Assembly (NCBI GenBank): GCA_963821325.1
Contig: CAWGDC010000001.1
Coordinates: 682,001-746,000 of the forward strand
Reading direction: 5' to 3'
From: PALSA-555 sp963821325
GTDB lineage: Bacteria > Actinomycetota > Acidimicrobiia > IMCC26256 > PALSA-555
Length of the DNA stretch: 64,000 nt
The notes under the pieces: model-generated
Databases searched by the model: none
What the model was told of the DNA's origin: nothing
Seen by the model: the letters and a program-made list of their open reading frames with translations, nothing else
Made by a program: the position numbers and the translations under genes
In this document: in pieces, positions 34,731 to 44,084 of the stretch
How positions within the stretch are numbered: position 1 is the first letter of the stretch
Layout: every line of letters starts with the position of its first letter

Positions 34731-35627
34731 TCACCGCACCCCGAGGCGCTGGTACCAGCGCTGCTTGGACCGCTCGCTCATCTCGACGCGCCCGCCGCTC
34801 TGGCGCCAGGTGACGACGAGCGCCTCGTCCTCGAGGAACGCCAGCGCCTCAGCGGGTGGGCGGGTCGCGAACGCGATCCATCCCCACACCTGGAGGCGGT
34901 GGTCGGCGTGGGCGCGCTGCAGCGCCCAGCGGTGCTCGCGCAGCTCGCCGACGGCGCGGGCCCGGTCGGGGCGGCTGGCGGCGCCCGGCACGGCGTGCAC
35001 GACGAGAAGGTCGCGGGTGCGCCGCGCCACGAGTCGGGTCGCCCGGTCGCGGGAGACGACCCCGACGGCGAAGTCCTGGGATCGCAGGAACGGGACGATC
35101 GAGGCGAGGAGGACGTCGTCGATGGGTCGGCTGCGGCCGCCCTGCGCGGCACGGTGGCGCCAGCTCGGGAGGCCGAGGGGGCGCAGGAGCACCTCGTCGC
35201 GCTCAGCGCGGTCGTGCTCCCAGGCTTGGACGGCTTCGAGCGCACGGGGGCGCAGGTCGAGGCGGGTGCCGCTGCGCAGGTCGGTGACCCACCGGTAGAC
35301 GAGCGCCGCGGGCATCGGGTCCACGACGAGGGTGCGGGTGCGCGGTCGGTCGAGCGTGACCGTGATCGCCGGGCGCTCGCCACGCCGCGGCGGGCGCGGT
35401 GCCGCGCGACCCACGGCGAGGATGCCGAGGTCGTGCTCGGCCCACAGGAGCCAGACGGTGTCGCGGTCCTCCACGTCGGCGAGCGCGCCGCGCACCTCCA
35501 CGACCACCGATGTCAGGCGGCCGGACAGCGCCGCGGTGCGCACCGTCTCGAGGGTCGGGCTGATCGTGCGGCCCGACCGGTCGAGGAACCGCGCCCGACG
35601 CGAGATCGGCACCAGCCAGTCGACCAC
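34731..35627 (-). CDS. Conserved-looking protein of unknown function
   Basis: A 298-residue protein I do not recognise. It has no signal peptide or membrane helix, many Arg and Trp residues, and sections such as TVWLLWAEHDLGILAVGR, RPIDDVLLASIVPFLRSQDFAVGVVSRDRA and LQVWGWIAFATRPPAEALAFLEDEAL that look like an alpha/beta fold with buried strands. Codon third positions are strongly G/C, supporting coding. It ends convergently with the SDR at 34711 (19-base gap) and is 16 bases downstream of the IpdF-like gene, so it may be the last gene of the fadE30-ipdF transcript. Confidence 0.7.
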   Translation of the reverse strand: MVDWLVPISRRARFLDRSGRTISPTLETVRTAALSGRLTSVVVEVRGALADVEDRDTVWLLWAEHDLGILAVGRAAPRPPRRGERPAITVTLDRPRTRTLVVDPMPAALVYRWVTDLRSGTRLDLRPRALEAVQAWEHDRAERDEVLLRPLGLPSWRHRAAQGGRSRPIDDVLLASIVPFLRSQDFAVGVVSRDRATRLVARRTRDLLVVHAVPGAASRPDRARAVGELREHRWALQRAHADHRLQVWGWIAFATRPPAEALAFLEDEALVVTWRQSGGRVEMSERSKQRWYQRLGVR

Positions 35628-35643
35628 TGCGTCGCGTCCCTGG

Positions 35644-36429
35644 CTATGGGTGCTGGGAGCTGACCGACACGACCTCGCCGGTGAGGTACGACGCGTAGTC
35701 GCTGGCGAGGAACACGATCACGTTCGCGACCTCCCACGGCTCGGCGCCGCGTCCGAACGCCTCGCGCGACGTGAGCTCGGTGAGCAGGTCATCGCTCATG
35801 ACCTTCGTCAGGAAGGGGTGCGTGGCCAGGCTGGGCGCGACCGCGTTCACGCGGACGCCGTGGGGCGCGGCCTCGATCGCCGCGCAGCGGGTGAGGGCCA
35901 TCACGCCGGCCTTCGCCGCCGCGTAGTGGGCCTGCCCGGCCTGGGCCCGCCAGCCGAGCACCGACGCGTTGTTCACGATCACCCCCGCGCCGCGGGGCAC
36001 CATGTGGCGCAGCGCGGCGCGGGTGCAGCGGAACGTCCCGTCGAGCGTGACACCCAACACCGCCTCCCACTGCTCGTCGATCATGTCGACCAGCTCGACG
36101 GTCCCGCCGAGGCCAGCGTTGTTCACCATGACGTCGACCCGGCCGTGCGCGGCGATCGCCCCGTCCAGCAGCGCCTGGACGTCGTCCTCGCGGGTCACGT
36201 CGCACACCACCGTCGTCGGCCGCGCCCCGTGCTGCTCGGCGAGTGCCCCCGCGGCCTCGTCGAGGCGGCGCGCGTGGTGGTCGGAGAGCACCACGGTGGC
36301 GCCCTCCTCGGCGCAGCGTCGGGCGGTCGCGAACCCAATGCCGGTGCCCGCCGCGGCGGTCACCACGACCACGCGGTCGGCGAGCAGCCCGTGGCCGTCC
36401 GGGTACGGGGGCGGGCCGGTCGGCGTCAC
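35644..36429 (-). CDS. ipdF: SDR oxidoreductase, IpdF-like
   Basis: A 261-residue SDR with an unusual cofactor loop TAAAGTGIGFATARRC near 25, NNAGLGGTVELVDM, NNASVLGWRAQAGQAHYAAAKAGVMALTRC (catalytic Ser, Tyr, Lys) and the C-terminal WEVANVIVFLASDYASYLTGEVVSVSSQ. These segments closely match recalled mycobacterial IpdF, which oxidises a hydroxylated HIP-CoA intermediate. The GTG start overlaps the fadE30 stop by four bases, the same neighbour pair as in mycobacteria. A much longer open frame covers this gene upstream but only as antisense of other genes. Confidence 0.9.
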   Translation of the reverse strand: MTPTGPPPYPDGHGLLADRVVVVTAAAGTGIGFATARRCAEEGATVVLSDHHARRLDEAAGALAEQHGARPTTVVCDVTREDDVQALLDGAIAAHGRVDVMVNNAGLGGTVELVDMIDEQWEAVLGVTLDGTFRCTRAALRHMVPRGAGVIVNNASVLGWRAQAGQAHYAAAKAGVMALTRCAAIEAAPHGVRVNAVAPSLATHPFLTKVMSDDLLTELTSREAFGRGAEPWEVANVIVFLASDYASYLTGEVVSVSSQHP

Positions 36430-37604
36430 CGCGGCTCCTTCGGCAAGCCGAGGGCTCGCTCGCCGATCACGTTGCGCTGGATCTGGTTGGCGCCGCCGTA
36501 GATCGTGTCGGCCCGGCTGTAGAGGAACAGCCGCTGCGGGGCCGCGAGCTCGTAGGGCGCCCCGTCGACGATCGTCGCGTCCGCGCCGAGCGCGTCGAGC
36601 GCGAGCTCCCCGAGATCCCGGTGCAGCGACGCCCAGTAGAGCTTGTGGATGCTCGTGAGCAGGGTCATCTCGCCGCGCTCGAGCGCGGTGAGGGAGCGCA
36701 GCGCGTTCAGCCGCATGATGCGCAGCCGGATCCAGACGTCGGCCAGCCGTTGGCGCAGCACCGGGTCGTCGGCCCGGCCCCGCTTGTGCACGGCCTCCAG
36801 CAGCTCGGCCAGCTCGTTCTCGAAGCTGAGCTGCTGCCCGAGCGTCGACGCGCCCCGCTCGAACGCCAGGGTCCCCATGGCGACCTTCCAGCCGCCGTTG
36901 ACGTCGCCGACGACGTTCGCGACCGGGGTGCGGGCCCGGTCGAAGAACACCTCGTTGAACTCCGAGGTTCCGGTGAGCTGGACGATGGGTCGGATCTCGA
37001 CGCCGGGCTGGCGCATCGGCACGAGCAGGTACGAGATCCCGCGGTGGGGTGGGGCGTCCCGGTCGGTGCGGCACAGCACGAAGCACCAGTCGGCCCAGTG
37101 CGCGAGCGACGTCCACACCTTCTGGCCGTCGATGACCCACTCGTCGCCGTCCCGCTCGGCGCGGGTCTGGACGTTGGCGAGGTCGGACCCGGCGTTCGGC
37201 TCGGAGTAGCCCTGACACCAGATCTCGGTGCCGGACAGGATGCCGGGGAGGAACCGTCGCTTCTGGTCGTCGGTGCCGAACTCGATCAGGGTCGGCCCGA
37301 GGAGCCCCTCGCCGATGATCCCGACGCGTCCGGGGCCCTGCGCCCGTGCGTACTCCTCGTAGAAGATGACCTGCTGGGTGAGCGACAGCCCCCGTCCGCC
37401 GTACTCGCGGGGCCAGCCGATCCCGATCCAGCCCGCGTCGCCCAGCGCCCGCTCCCACGCGGCGCGCTCGTCGAACAGCTCGTGCTCGTCGCCGGGACCG
37501 CCGCGGCCGCGCACGGACGCGAAGGGACCGGTGATCTGGTCGGTGAGCCAGCCGCGCGCCTCGCGCCGGAAGGCCTCGTCCTCGGACGAGAAGCGCAGCT
37601 CCAC
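36426..37604 (-). CDS. fadE30: Acyl-CoA dehydrogenase, FadE30-like
   Basis: A 392-residue acyl-CoA dehydrogenase: WLTDQITGPFASVRGRGGPGDEHE near 20-45, EIWCQGYSEPNAGSDLANVQTRAE near 127, GQKVWTSLAHWADWCFVL, TFERG-type LAFERGASTLGQQ and SRADTIYGGANQIQRNVIGERALGLP at the end. The pattern and the adjacent IpdF match FadE30, the dehydrogenase for HIP-CoA's first beta-oxidation step. The GTG start has a TACGCT box six bases upstream, so it heads a leaderless fadE30-ipdF operon. Confidence 0.9.
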   Translation of the reverse strand: MELRFSSEDEAFRREARGWLTDQITGPFASVRGRGGPGDEHELFDERAAWERALGDAGWIGIGWPREYGGRGLSLTQQVIFYEEYARAQGPGRVGIIGEGLLGPTLIEFGTDDQKRRFLPGILSGTEIWCQGYSEPNAGSDLANVQTRAERDGDEWVIDGQKVWTSLAHWADWCFVLCRTDRDAPPHRGISYLLVPMRQPGVEIRPIVQLTGTSEFNEVFFDRARTPVANVVGDVNGGWKVAMGTLAFERGASTLGQQLSFENELAELLEAVHKRGRADDPVLRQRLADVWIRLRIMRLNALRSLTALERGEMTLLTSIHKLYWASLHRDLGELALDALGADATIVDGAPYELAAPQRLFLYSRADTIYGGANQIQRNVIGERALGLPKEPR

Positions 37605-37610
37605 GCGCGC

Positions 37611-37632
37611 AGCGTAGCGGCGTCTCTACGAT
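37611..37632. promoter_or_regulatory. Divergent pair of leaderless -10 boxes (FadE30 and MaoC genes)
   Basis: Minus-strand TACGCT (37616-37611) is six bases before the fadE30 GTG; plus-strand TACGAT (37627-37632) is six bases before the MaoC ATG. Both promoters fit within 34 bases. Confidence 0.6.
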
Positions 37633-37638
37633 GGGCCC

Positions 37639-38094
37639 ATGAGCACGGAGTTTCACTCGGTCGAGGAGCTGCGCGGCGGGATCGGCACGCACCTCGGGTA
37701 CAGCGACTGGCTGGAGATCACCCAGGAGCGGGTGAACCAGTTCGCCGACGCCACCGGCGACCACCAGTGGATCCACGTCGATCCGGAGCGCGCCCGTGCC
37801 GGCCCGTTCGGCACGACGATCGCGCACGGCTACCTGACCCTGTCGATCACGAACCGGTGGCTCGGGGAGCTGCTGCGCGTCCCGACCGCGACGATGGGCG
37901 TGAACTACGGCGCGAACAAGGTGCGCTTCCCGGCGCCGGTCCCGGTCGGCTCGCGGATCCGGCTCGGCGTCGAGATCCTCGCCGTCGACGACGTCCCGGG
38001 GGGCGCGCAGGTCACGACGCGCAACACGGTCGAGCTCGAGGGCAGCGAGAAGCCGGCGTGCGTCGTCGAGGCGATCAGCCGCTTCCTGTTCTGA
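37639..38094 (+). CDS. MaoC-like (R)-enoyl-CoA hydratase
   Basis: A 151-residue single hot-dog protein. The hydratase-2 motif is complete: FADATGDHQWIHVDPERARAGPFGTTIAHGYLTLS at about 35-70, with the catalytic Asp and His. Such stand-alone hydratases hydrate enoyl-CoA to (R)-3-hydroxyacyl-CoA and many occur in actinobacterial fatty-acid and steroid catabolism. It is leaderless and divergent from fadE30. Confidence 0.92.
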   Translation: MSTEFHSVEELRGGIGTHLGYSDWLEITQERVNQFADATGDHQWIHVDPERARAGPFGTTIAHGYLTLSITNRWLGELLRVPTATMGVNYGANKVRFPAPVPVGSRIRLGVEILAVDDVPGGAQVTTRNTVELEGSEKPACVVEAISRFLF

Positions 38095-38122
38095 CCCGCT
38101 CAGGGGGTCGTCGACCCGCCGT

Positions 38123-39629
38123 TCACCCACCGTCCGATCGCGGCGCGTCCCCCGCGCAGTCGCTCGGCTCGGGCAGGGAGCGCCAGGCGGGCTCGAGCCC
38201 GGGTTCGAGCCCGGGGGCCTGCCACGCCGCCGCGAGCGCGCCGACGACGTCCCCGGTGCCGGCCCAGAACCCCGAGCCGGTCGCCGGCCGGCCGGCGAGC
38301 ACGTCGTCGATGAGCCGCGCCGGTCGTGTGGTCGCCGAGCAGCCCGCCGTGAAACGCCGGGACGACCACGTGGGGGATCCCGATCGTGACGGGGGCCGGC
38401 ACCGCGACCCCCGAGTCGAGCGGGATCACCGCCAGCGTCCGACGGCCGGGCACGGTGCAGCGCAGCAGCCCCTGCAGCGCGGGACCCTCGTCGACGAAGG
38501 ACCGGAACAGGCCCGTGTCGGCCGACACGTCGACCGGCCCGACGCCGCTCAACGCGCGGGCGAGACCGTCGAGCACCGTCCCGGCGGCGGTGCCCCAGCC
38601 GGCGTCGCCGACCGTCGGGTAATCGACGCGTCCCGGGACGAGCAGCGGGCTGAGGGCCACGATCGCAGGCACGGGCGCGTGCGGGGTGGCCGCCAGGTAG
38701 GCGAGCGCGACGAGCGCGCCCTCGCTCTCGGCGACGATGCTCACCGGCTGCCCCGTCGCCGCGTGGAACGCGTCGACTTGGGTCCGCAGCTCGCGGGCGA
38801 GCGCCGGCACGGACTGGTGGGTGTCGGACCGCTCGTAGCGGCGCGGCTGGCCGTGCGCGTCGAGCCCGGCGTACGAGAACCGGCGGATCCGGTACCGGCC
38901 GTGCACCCACTGGCGGGTCACACCGTCCCACTCCGAGTTGAAGCCCTTGACGATCAGCACCGGCGGCCCGGTGGCGGTGGGGCGCTCGGGTGCGACGGGG
39001 GTGCGGCCGTTCTGCACCGCGATCGACACGGCGAAGCCGGCGGCGGTGCCGCCGACGACGAGCGCGACGATCCCGGCGAGCGCTACGACCACGAAGGGCC
39101 GTCGCCGCTGCTGGGGGGCGACGCCGGCGCGGGCGTGGACCAGCCGGAGCCAGCACCACGCGTCCACGACACCGGCGAGCCCGGCGAGCGGGGGCTGGGC
39201 CCAGACCGGCGCGGCGCTGAGGACCGCGCCGGCGGCGGTGAGCGCGGCGAAGGCGAGGAGCACGACGCGCACCGTCTCCCACGTCGGCCGGTCCCGCCAC
39301 CACGATGGCGACACGACCCCGGAGTGGACGAGCGCGGCCGCCATGACGAGCACCGGGACCGAGACGAAGAACAGCCACGACAGCGCGGTGACCGCCATCG
39401 CGAAGGCGAGGACCGCGAACGGCAGCAGCGCGACCGCGACGATGGCGACGAACCGGACGGTACGACACCACGTCGCGCGGAACGCCGGCCGGTCCCGGTC
39501 GGCCGGCCAGGCGGTATGCACGAGCGCGGCGACGACGAGGCTGCGCACGGCCACGAGCGCGACCGCCTCGACGACGAACGCAGGCCACGACGGGTGGTAG
39601 ACGAGCAGCCAGCGCAGGTCGTGGAACAC
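38123..39629 (-). CDS. Polytopic membrane protein with C-terminal alpha/beta-hydrolase domain, +1 frameshift
   Basis: The N-terminal half has about six membrane helices (for example LVVAALVHTAW, FVAIVAVALLPFAVLAFAMAV). From about residue 225 a soluble hydrolase-like domain begins (PVLIVKGFNSEWDG), with a nucleophile elbow AESEGA in IVAESEGALVALAYLA and a late FHGGLLGDH that may supply the His. At 38321 ACCG replaces one Thr codon and the frame shifts; the restored tail (RLIDDVLAGRPATGSGFWAG) ends at 38123. The same frame continues upstream of the GTG at 39629 as a probable further membrane helix, without an ATG or GTG, so the true start is unresolved. Function unknown. Confidence 0.65.
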
Positions 39630-39920
39630 GTCGAAGGGCGTCGGCGCCGCCGCCTGGGGGGCGAGCGCGGCCGCGCCGGGGGCGCCGAGCGCTGAGACGA
39701 CGCTCGCCTCGAGGACGCACGCCCCGACAGCGAGCAGGACCAGCCGCGGGTGGGCGCGCAGCCGCGGCCCGGTCGGCCGGGTGCTCGGTGCGTCCGCGGC
39801 GGCGTCGTCGATGGCGTGGCCTTGCCCTCGGCCCGGGCGGCGCCCGGCGGGATGGCGTCGCGGCGCGCCCAGTGCAGACCGCGACGCCGGCGTGCAGCGT
39901 ACGCGTCGGGGTGCGGCGGG
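39630..39920 (-). other. Gap between hydrolase and CPBP genes; likely 5' part of the hydrolase gene
   Basis: On the minus strand the frame in line with the hydrolase reads RLRAHPRLVLLAVGACVLEAS followed by an Ala-rich stretch, which resembles an N-terminal membrane helix, but no ATG or GTG opens it. A missed start, a rare start codon or another frameshift would explain this. Nothing else is seen here. Confidence 0.4.
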
Positions 39921-40799
39921 CTACGTGGGGACCGGCGACGCGCGGCGCAGGTCGATGACCGTCGGGACGCGCCGGCGTACGCCGAGACGTCGACCCGCGA
40001 CGTCGGCGCCGGCGACGAGGGCCACGAGGACGGTCGCGGCGAGCGCCAGCCGCAGCCCGGACGGGCCGGCGGTCTGCCAGGTCGCGATCGTGGTGAGGTT
40101 CAACAGGGCGTGCGCCATCACCGCGGGCCAGACCGTCCCGGTGCGCAGCACGGTGTAGCCGAGCAGGAGCGCGAGGCTGGCGAAGGCGACGCTGCTGCTC
40201 GGCCCGTTCATCTGCACCACGTGACCGGGCAGCGCCGAGAAGACCACGGCCGCGCCGCCGAGCGCGAGCAGCCCGGGCGCGGTGCCCCAGTCGCGCGGGT
40301 TGCGCCACGGCCGTCCGAGCAGTCGAGCAGCGAGCGCGCCGAGGACGAGCACCGCGGCGAAGCGGAAGATCAGCTCCTCGCCGAGCGCGGCGACGACGAG
40401 CCCGACCGCCTCGGCGGGCCGACCGAACGCCGTGGCGTAGCCGAGCGTGGCGAGGGTGAGCACCACGCCGGCCCCGAGCGCGAACTCGCGCCACGCCCAC
40501 ACCCGCGGGCGGGCGAACCCGACCCGTCCGGGACCGAGCCAGACCACGAGCAGGAGGGCGAGGGGCAGCGCCGGCGACACCGCGATTCGTCCGAGGGACC
40601 CCAGGTCGGTGCCGGTCCACGCGGTCGCGACGTCGAGGGCCACGGCGAGGGCCGCCAGCAGGAGCATCGGCAGCGAGAGCGGCCAGTCGGCCCACCCCTC
40701 CCACCGGGTGACCCAGCGGGCGCCCTCGGTGACGGCGGCCGCGTCCGACCCCGGGGCCACGGGGGCCACGACGGCAACCGTGTCACCCTCGGTCTGCAC
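39921..40799 (-). CDS. CPBP family intramembrane metalloprotease
   Basis: A 292-residue polytopic membrane protein of the CAAX-protease/bacteriocin-processing family. The catalytic motif EExxxR is at E141-E142-R146 (ALGEELIFRFAAV); further histidines are in VFSALPGHVVQ and AHALLNLTT, in the family order. Bacterial members process peptides or act in immunity; no peptide gene was seen nearby, so its target is unknown. GAGAGG precedes the GTG start. Confidence 0.88.
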   Translation of the reverse strand: MQTEGDTVAVVAPVAPGSDAAAVTEGARWVTRWEGWADWPLSLPMLLLAALAVALDVATAWTGTDLGSLGRIAVSPALPLALLLVVWLGPGRVGFARPRVWAWREFALGAGVVLTLATLGYATAFGRPAEAVGLVVAALGEELIFRFAAVLVLGALAARLLGRPWRNPRDWGTAPGLLALGGAAVVFSALPGHVVQMNGPSSSVAFASLALLLGYTVLRTGTVWPAVMAHALLNLTTIATWQTAGPSGLRLALAATVLVALVAGADVAGRRLGVRRRVPTVIDLRRASPVPT

Positions 40800-40879
40800 C
40801 GGCCTCTCCTCGCCCCCGCGCGGAAACCACCCACAGTGTGCCGGATCGCGCGCTCCGCAGCCAGCCGGGGGTGGGCCGG

Positions 40880-41602
40880 TCAGGCCAGGTGGGCGTCGAA
40901 CCAGGCGAGGGCCCGGGTCCAGGCGTCCCGGGCCGAGGGCTCGTGGTAGTCGGCCCGCCGGTCGCAGTGGAACCCGTGCCCGGCGTCGGGGTATCGGACG
41001 ACCTCGGCGTCCACGGGCGCCGTGCGGAGCGCCTCGCGGAGCCGCTCGACGTCGGCGACGGGGATCGAGGCGTCCTCGTCGCCGAAGAGCCCGAGCCAGG
41101 GGGTCTGCAGCGTGGTGGCTTCGTCGATCAGGGGCGGGAACGGCAGGTGGCCGGCGGAGACGATGCCGCCGCCGTAGAAGCCGACGGCGCCGCCGAGCGC
41201 GCGGCGGGCCGCGACGAGGAAGGTGACGCGGCCGCCGAAGCAGAAGCCGACGATGCCGGTGTGGGCGCCGTCGAACCCGGCGCCCACCAGCAGGTCGAGG
41301 GTGGCGTCGACGTCGGCGAGGATGCCGTCGTCGGTGACGCCCTCGAAGAGCGCGAGCAGCTTGGTGAAGTCGAGGTTGTCGTAGTCGTCGATGGTGCCGC
41401 CGCCGGCCCGGTGGAACAGCGCGGGCGCGACGGCGTGGTACCCGGCGGCGGCGAAGCGGCGGGTGACGTCCTCGATGTGGCGGTTGACGCCGAACGCCTC
41501 CTGGATCACGACGATGGCGCGCGTGGCGGGACCGTCGGGTGTCGCCTCGTAGACGTCCATCGGGCCGTCGGGCGTCGCGACCGTGTGGTGCTGGTCAGGC
41601 AT
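40880..41602 (-). CDS. Dienelactone hydrolase family protein
   Basis: A 240-residue alpha/beta hydrolase with the dienelactone-hydrolase set: E35 in IQEAFGVN, nucleophile C121 in GFCFGGRVTF (Cys instead of Ser), Asp in GLFGDEDASIP and His in DAGHGFHC. Typical members hydrolyse dienelactone in chloroaromatic degradation, but many act on other lactones or esters. Its start overlaps the upstream alcohol dehydrogenase stop by eight bases, so the two are probably one operon. Confidence 0.92.
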   Translation of the reverse strand: MPDQHHTVATPDGPMDVYEATPDGPATRAIVVIQEAFGVNRHIEDVTRRFAAAGYHAVAPALFHRAGGGTIDDYDNLDFTKLLALFEGVTDDGILADVDATLDLLVGAGFDGAHTGIVGFCFGGRVTFLVAARRALGGAVGFYGGGIVSAGHLPFPPLIDEATTLQTPWLGLFGDEDASIPVADVERLREALRTAPVDAEVVRYPDAGHGFHCDRRADYHEPSARDAWTRALAWFDAHLA

Positions 41603-42836
41603 CGCGCTGGTCGAACGCGACCTTGATCGCGCCGGACTGATCCTGGGTGGCGAGGGCCACGAACGCGTCGCGCCAATCGCCGAGGCGGAAGGTGTGGGTG
41701 AGCATCCCGGTGAGGTCGACGCGGCCGCCGGCGACGAGGTCGAGGTAGTGGGCGATGCCGTGCTGGCGCACCCCGTCGATCTCCTCGAACCCGAACGCGT
41801 TCGACCCGACGAAGGAGATCTCCTTGAAGTACAGCGGGGTGTCCTCCCAGAACGTCGGGCCGTGCACGCCCGCCTTCACGAGCGTGCCGCGGGCGGCCAG
41901 GACCCGGGCGCCGACCTCGAAGGTCTCGCGCTTGCCGATCGTGTCGTACACGACGCCGATCCCGCCCGGGTACGCCATCGGGAGCCCGTCGGCCGGCTGG
42001 AGGACGCCCCCCGACCAGGCCGCCGCCTCCTCGATCACCTGCGACGCCGGCTCGTGGCCGATGACCGTGGCCCCGAGCGAACGGGCCAACGCGGCCTGCG
42101 CGTCGAAGCGGGCCACGACGAGCACCTCGACGTCCGGGTAGAGGGCCCGGAGGATCGCGGTCGCGCAGGTGCCGAGCGCGCCCGCGCCGTACACCATCGC
42201 CCGCCCGCCGGGCGTCGGCGGGTGGCGGGTGATGGCGTGCAGGCTGACGGCGAACGGGTCGGCGAACACGGCGAGCTCGTCGGGGACACCGTCGGGGACC
42301 TTGAAGAGCATCGAGTCGTGGGCGGGCATCAGCGGCGCGTACCCGCCGCTGGCGTCGCGGGAGGTGCCGGTGTGGATGCCCGGCGCGATCGGCGGCGCCG
42401 CGAAGTTCCAGCAGAGGCTGTAGTCGCCCCGCTCACAGGCCGGGCAGACGGGTGTCACCCCGCGGGGGCCGCACGACAGCCACGGGTTCAGCACCACCCG
42501 GTCACCGACGGCGAGGCCCTCGGCTGCCGGCCCGGTCGCGACGACGTCGGCGACGACCTCGTGGCCGAGGACCTGCGGCAGCGAGAAGAACGCCTTCATC
42601 GGGTTGTCGGGCGACGCCACGTCGCCCCAGTCCATGAACACCTGCTTGGAGTCCGACCCGCAGATGCCGGTCAGGCGGGGCTTGGTGACGACCCAGTCCG
42701 GGAGCAGGAACGTCGGGTCGTCGACGTCGGTCAGGCGCATCGGCGTCTTCGCCAGGCTCCCGAGGAGCGGGTGCGCCTCGACGTCGTCGGGCGGCTCCCA
42801 CGCTTCGGGTCGCACCCCGTACAGCAGCGCCTCCAT
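41595..42836 (-). CDS. Zinc-dependent alcohol dehydrogenase family protein
   Basis: A 413-residue medium-chain dehydrogenase. GICGSDSKQVF contains the catalytic-zinc Cys, VLGHEVVADVV the His-Glu pair, and CPACERGDYSLC part of the structural-zinc loop; the Rossmann motif is GAGALGTCATAIL near 205. It is longer than usual MDRs, with an N-terminal extension of about 40 residues and an insert after the zinc loop. Oxidises an alcohol with NAD(P); substrate unknown. It is followed by the dienelactone hydrolase gene with an eight-base overlap. Confidence 0.88.
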   Translation of the reverse strand: MEALLYGVRPEAWEPPDDVEAHPLLGSLAKTPMRLTDVDDPTFLLPDWVVTKPRLTGICGSDSKQVFMDWGDVASPDNPMKAFFSLPQVLGHEVVADVVATGPAAEGLAVGDRVVLNPWLSCGPRGVTPVCPACERGDYSLCWNFAAPPIAPGIHTGTSRDASGGYAPLMPAHDSMLFKVPDGVPDELAVFADPFAVSLHAITRHPPTPGGRAMVYGAGALGTCATAILRALYPDVEVLVVARFDAQAALARSLGATVIGHEPASQVIEEAAAWSGGVLQPADGLPMAYPGGIGVVYDTIGKRETFEVGARVLAARGTLVKAGVHGPTFWEDTPLYFKEISFVGSNAFGFEEIDGVRQHGIAHYLDLVAGGRVDLTGMLTHTFRLGDWRDAFVALATQDQSGAIKVAFDQRDA

Positions 42837-42917
42837 CGGGGCGAGAGCGTACCGAGGGCGACGCCTGCCCGTCACCCGTGGTCGGCCAGGATCCCGGCGG
42901 TACGATCCGCGGTCGTG

Positions 42918-43151
42918 ATGGCGACCCCGACGTTGACGCCCGTCGAGGCGCCGGCGCGTCCCGTCACCGACGACGGTGACCACGACCGGTTCTCGCACTA
43001 CGCCAAGCGAGCGGACATCGCCCGCGCGTACGTGACCGGGGAGCCGATCGTCGCGCTGTGCGGGAAGAAGTGGGTGCCGAGCCGCGACCCGACGCGCTAC
43101 CCCGTCTGCCCGACCTGCGCGGAGCGCAAGGCGGCCGGCTGGCGACTCTGA
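42918..43151 (+). CDS. DUF3039 family protein
   Basis: A 77-residue protein whose core DDGDHDRFSHYAK ... ALCGKKWVPSRDPTRYPVCPTCAERK is the actinobacterial DUF3039 signature, with a likely zinc site formed by CGK and CPTC cysteines and a histidine. Function unknown; it is broadly conserved in Actinobacteria, which supports the taxonomic assignment. A GTG three bases upstream is an alternative start, with a TACGAT box eight bases before it. Confidence 0.88.
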   Translation: MATPTLTPVEAPARPVTDDGDHDRFSHYAKRADIARAYVTGEPIVALCGKKWVPSRDPTRYPVCPTCAERKAAGWRL

Positions 43152-43155
43152 GCTA

Positions 43156-44039
43156 CTAGGCGCCAGCCGGGCGGCCGTCGTCGCCCTCGCTCGACGCGTC
43201 GGCGGGGCGCCCGAAGAGTCGCCGCGGCGTTGCCACCCAGGATCGCCGCCTTCTCCGGCGTGCCGAGGTCGCTCTCGACGATCTGGTCCAGCAGGTGGCT
43301 GATGCGCCGCCCGACCGGCCAGGAGTACAGGTCGGTGCCGAACACGACGCGTTCGACACCGAAGCGGCGCGCGAATCCCTCGATGAAGTCGAAGTTGTAG
43401 CTGAGGCTCGTGTCGAACACGATGTTGGGTGCCACCTCGGCCACGAAGTCGCACTGCCGGGTCGCCTCGTAGGAGCTGAAGGCGTCGAGGGCGAGGACCG
43501 GGACGCCGGGCACGGCGACGCGCCAGCGCCGCCAGCTTCCAGAGCGCCTCCTCGGGGGTGTCGTCCATCGCGTGGATCACCGGGACCATCCCGTGCTCCG
43601 CGAGCCGCTCCACCGCCCGCGCCACCCACCGACTGTCCAGCGACACGCCTTGGAACCGGGTGTGGAAGCTGATGCCCGCCAGCCCCAGCTGGTCGTGTAC
43701 CCGGTCGACCTCCGCCAGGGACGCCGCGCCGTAGGCCGGCTCGGTGACGCCGACCGCGACCGGGAAGCGGTCGGGCCGCGCGTCGCGGTATGCCGCGATC
43801 CCGTCGTTGACCCGACGGGTGTCCGAGACCCCGTCGGGGCGCAGATAGCCGTGACCGGGGATCACGACTGCCTGGGCGACGTCGTCGCGGTCCATCACGG
43901 CGAGCCGCGCCTCGAGCTCCACCTGCTCGTACTCCGCCGCGTCCATCCCGCCCGTCGGGTCGAGCTCGCCCCCGAGCGCCGTGAACGCGTCGCCGACGTG
44001 GTGATGGACGTCGAGCACCGCGAAGCCATGACCGCGCAT
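43156..44039 (-). CDS. Amidohydrolase family protein (amidohydrolase-2 type), two +1 frameshifts
   Basis: Metal-dependent TIM-barrel hydrolase or decarboxylase: LDVHHHVGDAF with metal-binding histidines at the N-terminus, GISFHTRFQGVSLDSRWVARAVE, VPVIHAMDDTPEEALWKLAALAR, then after a shift near 43514 VPVLALDAFSSYEATRQCDFVAEVAPNIVFDTS and VVFGTDLYSWP, and after a second shift near 43224 RLFGRPADASSEGD to the stop at 43156. Intact length is about 294 residues. An ATG at 44075 would add 12 basic residues. It is divergent from the next amidohydrolase with a short gap. Confidence 0.82.
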
Positions 44040-44084
44040 CCTGCGCCTCACCCGTGAGCGTTCCGAAGCGGCCATGATGGCAGC

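Noticed and set aside
36243..39695. A 1150-codon plus-strand frame
   Set aside because: It runs opposite fadE30 and the membrane hydrolase and contains no family motif except antisense noise; MaoC lies in another frame.
35644..40704. A 1686-codon minus-strand frame
   Set aside because: Only its last 261 codons (IpdF-like SDR) are a gene. The rest is an out-of-frame reading of fadE30, the membrane hydrolase and CPBP genes, or antisense of MaoC.
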